This document shows, piece by piece, positions 53,908 to 62,104 of a stretch of DNA of 64,000 nucleotides; the first letter of the stretch is position 1; each line of letters starts with the position of its first letter. Both the position numbers and the translations under genes were made by a program. The DNA comes from M3007 sp041392625 (GTDB lineage: Bacteria; Bacteroidota; Bacteroidia; Chitinophagales; Saprospiraceae): contig JAWKLR010000005.1 in NCBI GenBank assembly GCA_041392625.1, forward strand, positions 124,001-188,000. Direction: 5' to 3'. Below the pieces are notes generated by a model. That model worked only from the letters and a program-made list of their open reading frames with translations. It searched no databases and was not told where the DNA came from.

Positions 53908-55634
53908 AATCTCCAATACACGTTCAATACTCAAAGGAGCTCTGGTGCTTCTATTTCCATTTGCTCCCGGTTGTACGGATGTTTGAATGAAATCCAGGCT
54001 GCATGCAGGTGCAGGCGCGTGCTTTGTGCCGTATGGGTCGTCTCCGATAATCGAAGTTGAGGCCCAATGGGTGTGCGGCGTGTACCCGAAGTTGGTGGGT
54101 ACGACCGGTAATGGGATAAAAATGGATACGGGTTTGAGTTTCATTGCGCGCAACAACTTTCCACTTGGTTTGAGAGCGGGCTTCCCGTGTTCATAGCAGA
54201 CAAGTTGTCTGGGCCGGTCGTCCAGGTCAACCCGAAGGGGGGTCGATGAATCCTTCGTCTTCTGCAACAAGCCCGTCGAGCAGGGCTACATAGCGTTTTT
54301 TAATGCTTCGCTTTATGAATTGATACTGTAATGCCTTGTGGATTTCATGGATTTGGCAATGAGCATAATTCCGGAAGTAGCCATATCCAGGCGATGTACG
54401 AGTGGTCCGCTGGCCTGAGGATACAGAGCTTTCATTCGACTGGCTACCGAGTCCTCAACATTTTTTCCCGGAACAGGCAATTCTGCTGGTTTGTTGATTA
54501 CAAACAGGTACTCGTCTTCATACAGAATTCCAATTTCCCTGATCGGTGGTAAGCGTCAACATCGGATTTTCATCCATGTCGATCCCGGCGAGCATGTGTG
54601 CTGATAGGCTCGCATTTTTCCCCGGCAGGCGGGGTAGTACTGTCCGCGTCTTGCGCACTTCGGATACAGGCGATTGCCCCCACCAAAACTCCGCCATTGC
54701 AATGGGCTTCGCTGGTGCTGAAAAGCGTATTGAAGCAATTTGGGGCGGCACATTCCCAGCACCTGAGGGGCGGTTTTCCGAAAAACGGTTTTTCGAAAAT
54801 TGCTGTAGGTGGTTTTTACCTCCGCCACGACTGGTTTAGAAACTGGTACTGGTCGAACAACTTTTGCTGAAGTGCGCCTGATTTTTGTTTTCGGTGGTTT
54901 TGAGCGATTGGATTTTTTATCCGTTTTTCATCAATTGTGCCTGGGCTTTCTACCCGCATGTTTCAGTATGCGTTACCTCCTTGAGTTGTCGTTGCTGGCT
55001 CAGGCTCTCCAGAATGAGTTCGTCGTGGGGCATTTAATTGTTCGGGCGAAAGTTGTTCGGCCGCTTCTTCTGGACTTGTTTGCGCCGCGCTTTATCTCTG
55101 TTTTAATTCGGTTTCTTTCCTGTATCCGGTCTTCAACATGAAGTTTGCGCTCCTCGTTTAAAACGGCCTCCAGTTCTTCCAGTTCCGGATCCGCTTCCAG
55201 GGCTTCGATTTCCCGGTTGATCTGATTTAAGACCGTCTCCTTCCTTTTTAAAAAAACCATCTTGCTGCTGCAAATCAAACAAGGGCGGCACAATGAAAAT
55301 CCGGGTTTTTTCCCGCAAGATTTCCGGAGTAGGCAGCCAGTTAACCCGGCGCTCCATCTTGTTTTTGCACCACAAAGCACTCCAAACATTTTGCCAACAG
55401 GGTTGTGCGAGGTTTGTCAGGAACCAATCCAAAATTATGCTCCCATCCCGGCTCACTCAACCCGGACCCTCCTGAATCTCCCGAACCGCCTGAATGCTGA
55501 GCGGATGTGGTTCGTAATAAAACGGAAGGTGAAGCGCTCCGGCAAAGCAATACCAGCCACCGATTCGCGAAAGAGGAAGCAGGAGTTTTTGAATCGACGG
55601 AGGATTCCGCGTTTGAGCCGTTTTGTGAGGCCAT
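53854..55634 (-). pseudogene. Long RluA-family pseudouridine synthase, frameshifted
   Basis: On the minus strand from the ATG at 55634, scattered over all frames, are the parts of a ~560-residue Bacteroidota RluA-like protein: LHLPFYYEPHPLSIQAVREIQ, EPGWEHNFGL, MFGVL, IFIVPPLFDLQQQDGFF, NQINREIEALEADPELEELEAVLNEERKLHVEDRIQERNRIK (coiled-coil), a PVPGKNVEDSVASRM region, LVHRLDMATSGIMLIAKS with the catalytic Asp in HRLD, PLRVDLDDRPRQ, the truncated FIPLPVVPTNFGYTPHTH, and IIGDDPYGTK. The order is complete, so a whole gene was present. The motifs are almost unchanged but more than ten frame changes would be needed. Confidence 0.75.
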
Positions 55635-55640
55635 GTCCGG

Positions 55641-55648
55641 CAAAAGTA
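55641..55648 (-). promoter_or_regulatory. -7 element of the RluA-like gene
   Basis: Minus strand TACTTTTG, about 7 bp before the ATG at 55634, giving an almost leaderless transcript. It lies in a segment shared with 56739. Confidence 0.5.
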
Positions 55649-55654
55649 AAGGGA

Positions 55655-55838
55655 ACTTATTGATGATTTGATGATGTGCCCTTCGGGCTAGTTGATTTGT
55701 TGAAATTGTTTATTCGTTTAGTCCGCCTCTGCAGCTCTGTTCTGTAAGTGGTAAGTTGTAAGTGGCAAGAGTGATAAGTTGACTTTAACACATCAAAAAA
55801 ATACTTACTACTTATCCACTTTAACTTCACTACTCAGT
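55655..55838. repeat. Family A element, damaged
   Basis: Contains the box TTGATGATTTGATGATG, GCCCTTCGGGC, GTTTATTCGTTTAGTCCGCCTCTGCA, and the stem parts GTGGTAAGTTGTAAGTGGCAAG and CTTACTACTTATCCACTTTAACTTC. Compared with the copy at 51135 it lacks the right outer arm and has small indels in the stem. Confidence 0.75.
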
Positions 55839-55844
55839 AATAAT

Positions 55845-56732
55845 CTAGGGTTTTTGAAATTGAAACACGCCAAGTGCTGGCTGTTTTACAAAAAACAATG
55901 TTGTAGATCAACATTTCAGGAGCGTCGTTTTTGATTAAAACGGAGGGTAGGCTCATGTAGCCCATTTTTGTTTTCAAACAAGAAAAATCGTTTGAAGAGG
56001 TGAAGCGGAGCCCGGATTTGGCGGAGGCAGTATCCGGCAACGTGAAAATCGTTTGTCCATCCACCAAAAACACGGACATCGGTGCAGGCGGGTAACCACC
56101 CACAATGCCAGAGTCCGTTATGCCATTCGATGGCCCGGTTGGCCAGTTGAGCAATGGGAGGTGACGGCGACTTCAAAGAAGGTGCTCAGGTTTGGTCCGT
56201 CGGAATGTTCAAACTGTGGAAGGAAATCTGGGCTGATTTTCTTTCGGTTGTTCGATAATCCCGCGTATTTGTCTGACGCTTCCGGGTAATGATTCCGAAG
56301 CCACGCAGGGTTTGATTGGCGTCCATGACGTATTTCATGTGGTCGACTCCAAAGGAAACAGACCAGCAGGGTTTAAAGAAATAGCCCATTCGAGATGTTG
56401 TACTGGAATCCACAGGGGTGGTGGGGCCAAAATAGACCTTGGGTTTGAATGGAGTAGGGCGGTCGTGTGCCTGCACATCGTACAGCGAAAAGTCGTATTT
56501 GGGTCAGTAAAATGCGGAAGGTTGGTAGGTGCGAAGGATGCCCGGTTGTACCCCCAGTAAAAGTAAAACTTATACCGATCAGCATGCGTTTCTTTAGGCA
56601 GCCATTGAACCTGGGCCTTGGCGGTGTGGTTGACTTGGGAAAGCAAGCAGGCAAAGATATGCTGCTCAAATTGCCCGAATTTGGGTTGCATCATTTGGTT
56701 TAGTTCATGCAGCAAAACGAATCAGAGGCCAT
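55845..56732 (-). pseudogene. Conserved Bacteroidota beta-rich protein, frameshifted
   Basis: From near the ATG at 56732 the minus strand, across frames, gives an N-terminal hydrophobic part (FACLLSQVNHTAKAQVQ), YKFYFYWGYNRASF, LPHFTDPNYDFSLYDVQAHDRPTPF, KVYFGPTTPV, RMGYFFKPCWSVSFGVDHMKYVMDANQTLRGFG, SLNIPTDQT, DVRVFGGW, DNDFHVAGYCLR and MGYMSLPSVLIKNDAPEMLIYNIVF. This is the content of a widespread secreted or barrel-like family whose function is unknown (WGYNRxxF ... GVDHMKYVMDxNQT ... LPSVLIKNDAPE). Many indels. Promoter TAATTTTG at 56739-56746. Confidence 0.65.
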
Positions 56733-56738
56733 GTCCGG

Positions 56739-56746
56739 CAAAATTA
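56739..56746 (-). promoter_or_regulatory. -7 element of the barrel-like gene
   Basis: Minus strand TAATTTTG, about 7 bp before the ATG at 56732. The segment around it is nearly identical to that before the RluA-like gene at 55641. Confidence 0.5.
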
Positions 56747-56755
56747 AAGGAACTT

Positions 56756-57042
56756 ATTGATGATTTGTTGATGCGCCCATGAACTAGGATGATTTGTTGA
56801 AATTGTTTATTCGTTTAGTCCGCCTCTGCATTTCTGTTGATGTAGAGTGGTAAGTAATAAGTGGCAAGTGATAAGTTGACCTATAACATATCAAAATATA
56901 CTTCGCGCACTTATTACTTACCACTTCTATATCAACAAATAAACAAGGAAGCGCAGCGTCGGAGATTAAACAAGGCCCGCAGGGCGAATAAACATCAACT
57001 TATCATCTAGCCCCGCCGAAGCGCCTCATCAAATCATCAATT
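56756..57042. repeat. Family A palindromic element, second full copy
   Basis: A 287-bp imperfect palindrome built like that at 51135. Its innermost stem is perfect over 17 bp: GTGGTAAGTAATAAGTG (56847-56863) and CACTTATTACTTACCAC (56908-56924). The outer arms are ATTGATGATTTGTTGATG at the left and CATCAAATCATCAATT at the right. The GCCCTTCGGGC core is changed in the left arm (GCGCCCATGAACTAGG). Confidence 0.8.
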
Positions 57043-58513
57043 ACTGCCAACATGTTACCATCCGGATTTTGTGTTGTATTCCCGACCCATTGCAAAACAT
57101 AGGTGCCGGCGGGCGAAGAAAGTTGGTTGCTGAGTATGTTTATGCCGTTTGAATTTCAATTTTCCCTCCCATACTTGCTCGCCGCGGAGATTGTACAAGC
57201 GGAATAGTTGTTTGCCCGGCAGGCTGGTATGACTGTTGACAGACAGGTATTCCCGGAATGGATTGGGTATGGGTTGCATGTGCTGGAAATCCTGGATTTC
57301 ACCGTTGCCTGTGCTACAGGGCATTCCTACAATTTCCGTAACCAGCGGGTAGAAAAACGTGCTCATGTTTTCAGCGCGCAGGGGTTTGTTGGCGGTAAAA
57401 TGAAAAGAGCCATTGTCGGCAAAATAAAAACAGATAAAAATTCCCAGGTTGGTGTCAAAGGGAGGGCAACTCGTGGTCGGTCGTATGGTGGGTGGGTTGC
57501 TCAGACTGGCGGCGTGGTTGTCCAATCCACCCATTTCCAAAAACAGTTGCCAGGTTGTGGTGCCAGGGCGAATGGTTTTGCAAAACCATTGCGAAGCCCC
57601 ACTTAGCGGATAGAATGGTTTGCCCTGGATAAATGGCACAATGGCATCACTGGCTCTGATGGTACATGTAGACCGCCGAGGTATCGGGGCCTCCCACCCA
57701 GTTATTGGTAGGCGCCACATAGGAACTCTATAACAAACTTGCGACTCCAAGTACGTTGGCATCTTATTGTCCGCCAAAGTCGTCCTGCCCATTCACAGAA
57801 CCCAAATCAAGGGCGTTCACCCGGGCATCTCTGTGTCGACTGTCCAGTTTCGGGTGAGCAGTTTAGTGTTGTGATGTTTTGGTAAGGGGGTAGGGCACTG
57901 GTGCCGGGTCGAGTCGAAACAACAAGCCGGTTTTCATTTCCTGATCTAAAAACCCCGTAGCCAGGGCCAAAAAACCACCGGCACCGCCTTCAGGATGGCA
58001 TCCAGCGAAGTGGAGTCTTGAATATGCCTGTCTTGCAGCCAACGAATAGCTGATTTTACATCTTGCTGGCCACGGTAAATGCTGATAATTTCACATGAAT
58101 CGGCGGGATACAGTGCGTCGTAGGCATTGGGAAAAACATCGGGGGAATATCTTGCGTGCCACAGAATGCGGCAACCGACTCCTGCTTGTGCCACCCGAGC
58201 CGGTAATTGATGCTTCAACCACGTAGCCTCCGGGAGACCATTTCTTCAGCAAGCCAACTAATCTCATCCTTGCATCCACCAACCAACTTCCGCCATGGAC
58301 CAATACCATAAAGAGGCCGTTCCGGACAAAAATTGCCAATAGGTTTATATAAATCCAGTCGAAGGGTATCAGTTATTCCGACATAATTCGTCCGGTAGGC
58401 GTAGGTAATATCTTTCTCAACAGACCAGGTGAAGCTGCCTTTTTTGTCAGATAGGTTTTTGTCCCAAGGCATGGGCTTAAAAAAAAGAAAATCAAACTGA
58501 ATAGGAATCTCAT
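57003..58513 (-). pseudogene. Secreted alpha/beta hydrolase with T9SS tail, frameshifted
   Basis: From the ATG at 58513 the minus strand gives MRFLFSLIFFFLSPCLG (signal peptide), then across frames KDITYAYRTNYVG, TLRLDLYKPIG, LVHGGSW (oxyanion loop), LAEEMVSR-GYVV-AS, DVKSAIRWLQDR, an ESAGG-type nucleophile region near 57965, VGGPDTSAVYMYHQ, DAIVPFIQGKPFYPL (a late hydrolase motif with Asp), and a type A T9SS tail (PIPNPFREYLSV, LFRLYNLRGEQVWEGKL). It is a secreted esterase-like gene broken by many indels. The last frame runs into the family A element and ends DDLMRRFGGAR. Confidence 0.6.
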
Positions 58514-58605
58514 GGTACAGGGCTTGGGCGCGTGGAGTAGGCGATGGAATTTATCTTGTTCAAATGCGCCAGATATTTCCGGGTATCGTCGGGCAACAAG
58601 TTAAA

Positions 58606-58810
58606 TTGGTAAGTAGAAAGTAGTAAGTGATAAGTATGCCCTTAAACAAATAAACAATTTCAACAAATCAACCAGCCCGAAGGGAGTATCATCAAATCAT
58701 CCAAGCCCCGCCAGGGGCGCATCATCAAATCATCAATTTTCATAAACAAATAAACAAGGGAAAGCGCAGCGTCCCGAATAAACAAGGCCCAAAGGGCCGA
58801 ATAAACAAAT
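58606..58810. repeat. Family A repeat copies upstream of the RND gene
   Basis: Right-hand arms of family A in tandem: AACAAATCAACCAGCCCGAAGGGAGTATC (in parts), then ATCATCAAATCATC-CAAGCCCCGCCAGGGGCGC-ATCATC, then ATAAACAAGGCCC-AAAGGGCCGAATAAAC. The stem pieces GTAAGTAGAAAGTAGTAAGTG lie at the left. The left outer arm is not seen. Confidence 0.7.
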
Positions 58811-58830
58811 ATTATACACTTATTTGCGTT

Positions 58831-58864
58831 TTGGGCGGGCTATACGTCAAAAACTGTACTTTTG
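58831..58864 (+). promoter_or_regulatory. Promoter of the RND permease gene
   Basis: TTG at 58831-58833 and TACTTTTG at 58857-58864, 23 bp apart, 26 bp before the start codon. It lies immediately downstream of family A repeats. Confidence 0.6.
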
Positions 58865-58890
58865 CACTTTCTAAAGCAATCTGAGCAGTT

Positions 58891-61800
58891 TTGAATATAA
58901 CCGCACTCTCCATACGCCGCCCTTCTCTGATTATTGTCATTTTCTCCATTCTGACATTTATGGGGGTGGCCAGCTATATGAACCTGCCCATTGAGCTGGT
59001 TCCCAAGTTTAGTCCGCCGGTAGTAACCATCATCACGGTGTATCCGGGAGCGGCACCTTCCGAGGTAGAAAATGCGGTGAGTAAACCGATTGAAAATGCC
59101 GTGTCCTCCCTGGAGGGCATTGAGCAATTGCAGGTTGCTTCCAATGAGAATGCATCGTTTATTACCATAGAATTAAACCAGGTGGTGGACCTGGATAAAT
59201 CCGTTCAGGAAATTCAGCGCAAAGTCGATCAGATTCAATCTCGTTTTCCCAAGGAGGTGCGTGCGCCGATTGTAAACAAATTTGCCCTGGACGAACTGCC
59301 GGTAATGCGACTTGCTGTTCGGAGTAATAAAACCGGAACCGAGTTTTTTGATCAGGTTAAAAATCGGATCGTACCAGATATTGCACAGGTAAAAGGCGTT
59401 GCGCAGGTGAGCATCCTGGGTGGAGAAGAGCGCGAAATCAAGATCAATATCAACAGCAGCAGGCTGGAGCAGTACGGACTATCACTGCTACAAATCACGC
59501 AGGCTGTTCAGGCAGCAAACCTGGATTTCCCTACGGGAAAAGTGACCGGGGAAGACGGACAGCTCCGCATCCGCCTCGCGGGAAAATTCCTGGACCTGGA
59601 TAATATTCGGGATCTGGTGGTTGGTAAAAACCGGTTTGGATCCTCCATTTTCCTGAAGGATATTGCTGAAGTACAGGACGGGGTAAAGGACCCTGAAATC
59701 CTGTGTCGCACCAATGCGCTCCCGGCTGTGGGCCTCACCATTCGGAAGCAAGGCGATGCCAACGCTGTGGAAATGGCTGAGGAGGTATTGATCAAATTAA
59801 TGGCTCTGGAAGAGCAGTACACAGACGAAGGCCTGAAGTTTCAGGTGGTTGCAAATAGCAGTAAGTTTACCAACATGGCCACCGATGCGGTGATTCACGA
59901 CTTGATGATTGCGGTACTGTTGGTTGCTCTTGTAATGTTGGTCTTTTTGCACAGCATGCGGAATGCCTTGATCGTTTTGGTTTCTATTCCGACCTCCATT
60001 GTCACCACATTTATCATGATGAAATTGTTGGGGTACTCCCTCAACCTGATGTCTCTTTTGGGTCTTTCACTGGCAATTGGTATTCTGGTGGACGATGCAA
60101 TTGTGGTAATCGAAAATATATACCGACACCTGGAAATGGGTAAAAGTCGGGTACAGGCTTCCTACGATGGCCGGATGGAAATCGGCTTTACCGCCTTGAG
60201 TATTACCCTGGTAGACGTGGTGGTATTCCTGCCGATTGTATTTACCGTTGGTATGGTACCCAATTTGTTGCGGCAGTTTTGTCTGACGGTTCTGACCTCC
60301 ACCATGATGTCCCTTTTTGTGTCTTTCACCCTGGTTCCCTGGCTTACTTCCCGGTTTGGCAAACTGCACCGGTTTGAGGGTAAGAATGTTGCCGGGCGCG
60401 TGATTTTGCGCTTTGAGGAGTTTTTAGATTGGATTTCAGAGGGTTTTGTTAAAATATTGGAATGGGCGCTTCGCAGCTGGCGGACCCGAACGGCCACCCT
60501 GATGATGGCGCTGATTCTATTTGCAGCCTCCTTTGTATTGCTTACTGAGGGGTATGTAGGAAATGCATTTTTTGATCCGGGCGAGCGCGGCGAATTTTTG
60601 GTTGAAATCCAATTGCCCAAAGATGCTGCGCTGTCGCAAACCGATGAAATAACCAAACAGGTAGAAGAGTGGTTGGGCCAACAGCCCGATGTGGTCAATA
60701 CCTACACGACGGTGGGTACCAACAACAAATCGTTTGGGCTCAACAATCCTTATGTCGCAGAGATCTATGTCTTTTTGCGCGATATAGAAAAGCGGGGCGG
60801 AATGCCCACGGATGTATTTGCCCGACAAACCAAGGTGCAACTGGAGGAAAAAATTGCTGGTGCCCGCATAACCACCTCTCCCATTGATATTTTGGGCCTG
60901 TCTTTTTCTCCGATTGAGGTAATGTTGAACGGGCCGAACCTCGACAGTTTGCTGGAGTTGGCAGAAGTTGTAAAAAGAGAAATGGCCCTGGTGCCGGGAT
61001 GTGTTGAAATTGAGACTTCCGTTGAGGGCGGCAATCCGGAAATTCGCGTGGATGTTGATCGCAAGCGCCTGGCCGATTACGGTCTGACTATGGCCCAGGT
61101 TGGCCTCACCCTGCAGACGGCTTTCAGCGGAAACTCCGATGCGAAATACCGCGACGGCGAATACGAATATCCTATCCGTGTTGCATTGGATGCATTTGAC
61201 CGGCGGAGTGCGCAGAATATTAAGAACATGTCGTTTGTCAACCCGCTTGGCAATACGGTTTACCTCAAGCAGTTTGCGGAAATTACTTCGAGTACTGCAC
61301 CAACTCGCCTGGAACGGCGGGATCGACTGCCTTCGGTAATGCTTACCTCTCAGGTAATCGGCCGACCCAACGGATCTGTGGGGCGCGACATCAAAAACCG
61401 ATTGGCTGAAATCCGGAAGCCAACCGGAAGTTATATCAAGTTTGGGGGCGACCTGAAACGGCAGGAGCAGGGCCTCAATACCCTGGGTTTTGCCTTGTGG
61501 ACCTCCCTGCTGTTGGTATACCTGATCATGGTGGCTTTGTACGACAACTGGGTTTATCCTCTGGTCGTATTGGTATCCATCCCATTGTCTATAATTGGTG
61601 CATTTTTGGCGCTTGCTCTGGCACGCGAAAACCTGACCGTATTTACTGGTTTGGGCTTGTTGATGTTGGTGGGTCTGGTAGGTAAAAATGCCATTCTGGT
61701 CGTCGACTTTGCCAACCACCTGAAGAGCCAGGGAACCGAGTTGCGCAAAGCCCTCTTGCTGGCAACCAAATTGCGTTTCCGGCCGGTACTCATGACCAAC

Positions 61801-62010
61801 ATTGCGATGGTTATAGGTTTGCTGCCGATTGCGCTTGCCGAAGGAGCAGGATCTGACTGGAAAAACGGCCTTGCCTGGGCGATTATCGGAGGGCTAAACT
61901 CCTCCATGTTCTTGTCGCTCATTGTGGTACCCGTTGTGTACTGGATTTTCGATCGGGCGCTGGCTCGATTTGGGCTCGACAAAAAACAAAAAATCGATTT
62001 TGAGGAGTAA
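58891..62010 (+). CDS. RND family efflux permease (HAE-1/AcrB type)
   Basis: A 1039-residue inner-membrane proton antiporter subunit. The N-terminus MNITALSIRRPSLIIVIFSILTF is the family start; the start codon is TTG because no ATG exists upstream of the first membrane segment. Twelve hydrophobic segments are in the usual places: one at the N-terminus, five or six around 340-560, and the same again at 870-1030, with two large periplasmic loops. The proton-relay aspartates are in GILVDDAIVVIENIYRHLE near residue 401. The gene has its own promoter and a terminator follows. No membrane-fusion or TolC-like partner is within the window. Confidence 0.93.
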   Translation: MNITALSIRRPSLIIVIFSILTFMGVASYMNLPIELVPKFSPPVVTIITVYPGAAPSEVENAVSKPIENAVSSLEGIEQLQVASNENASFITIELNQVVDLDKSVQEIQRKVDQIQSRFPKEVRAPIVNKFALDELPVMRLAVRSNKTGTEFFDQVKNRIVPDIAQVKGVAQVSILGGEEREIKININSSRLEQYGLSLLQITQAVQAANLDFPTGKVTGEDGQLRIRLAGKFLDLDNIRDLVVGKNRFGSSIFLKDIAEVQDGVKDPEILCRTNALPAVGLTIRKQGDANAVEMAEEVLIKLMALEEQYTDEGLKFQVVANSSKFTNMATDAVIHDLMIAVLLVALVMLVFLHSMRNALIVLVSIPTSIVTTFIMMKLLGYSLNLMSLLGLSLAIGILVDDAIVVIENIYRHLEMGKSRVQASYDGRMEIGFTALSITLVDVVVFLPIVFTVGMVPNLLRQFCLTVLTSTMMSLFVSFTLVPWLTSRFGKLHRFEGKNVAGRVILRFEEFLDWISEGFVKILEWALRSWRTRTATLMMALILFAASFVLLTEGYVGNAFFDPGERGEFLVEIQLPKDAALSQTDEITKQVEEWLGQQPDVVNTYTTVGTNNKSFGLNNPYVAEIYVFLRDIEKRGGMPTDVFARQTKVQLEEKIAGARITTSPIDILGLSFSPIEVMLNGPNLDSLLELAEVVKREMALVPGCVEIETSVEGGNPEIRVDVDRKRLADYGLTMAQVGLTLQTAFSGNSDAKYRDGEYEYPIRVALDAFDRRSAQNIKNMSFVNPLGNTVYLKQFAEITSSTAPTRLERRDRLPSVMLTSQVIGRPNGSVGRDIKNRLAEIRKPTGSYIKFGGDLKRQEQGLNTLGFALWTSLLLVYLIMVALYDNWVYPLVVLVSIPLSIIGAFLALALARENLTVFTGLGLLMLVGLVGKNAILVVDFANHLKSQGTELRKALLLATKLRFRPVLMTNIAMVIGLLPIALAEGAGSDWKNGLAWAIIGGLNSSMFLSLIVVPVVYWIFDRALARFGLDKKQKIDFEE

Positions 62011-62032
62011 AAACTTAGGATGCTAACAAGAT

Positions 62033-62071
62033 AAAAGCCCGGATTTCGACTACTCGAAACCTGGGCTTTTT
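62033..62071. terminator. Bidirectional terminator
   Basis: AAAAGCCC (62033-62040) and GGGCTTTT (62063-62070) pair, with inner TTTCG/CGAAA and an ACTACT loop. It ends the RND gene and the TonB receptor gene, which converge here. Confidence 0.85.
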
Positions 62072-62104
62072 AGTTTGAATTCAGACCATCTGGGGCCATG
62101 TTTA

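Noticed and set aside
51135..58810. Insertion sequences
   Set aside because: The repeats have inverted arms but contain no transposase frame, and no target-site duplication could be confirmed by eye.
60517..61719. A 400-codon open frame antisense to the RND permease
   Set aside because: It overlaps a fully conserved RND gene on the other strand and its composition (Gln/His/Arg-rich) is untypical of protein.
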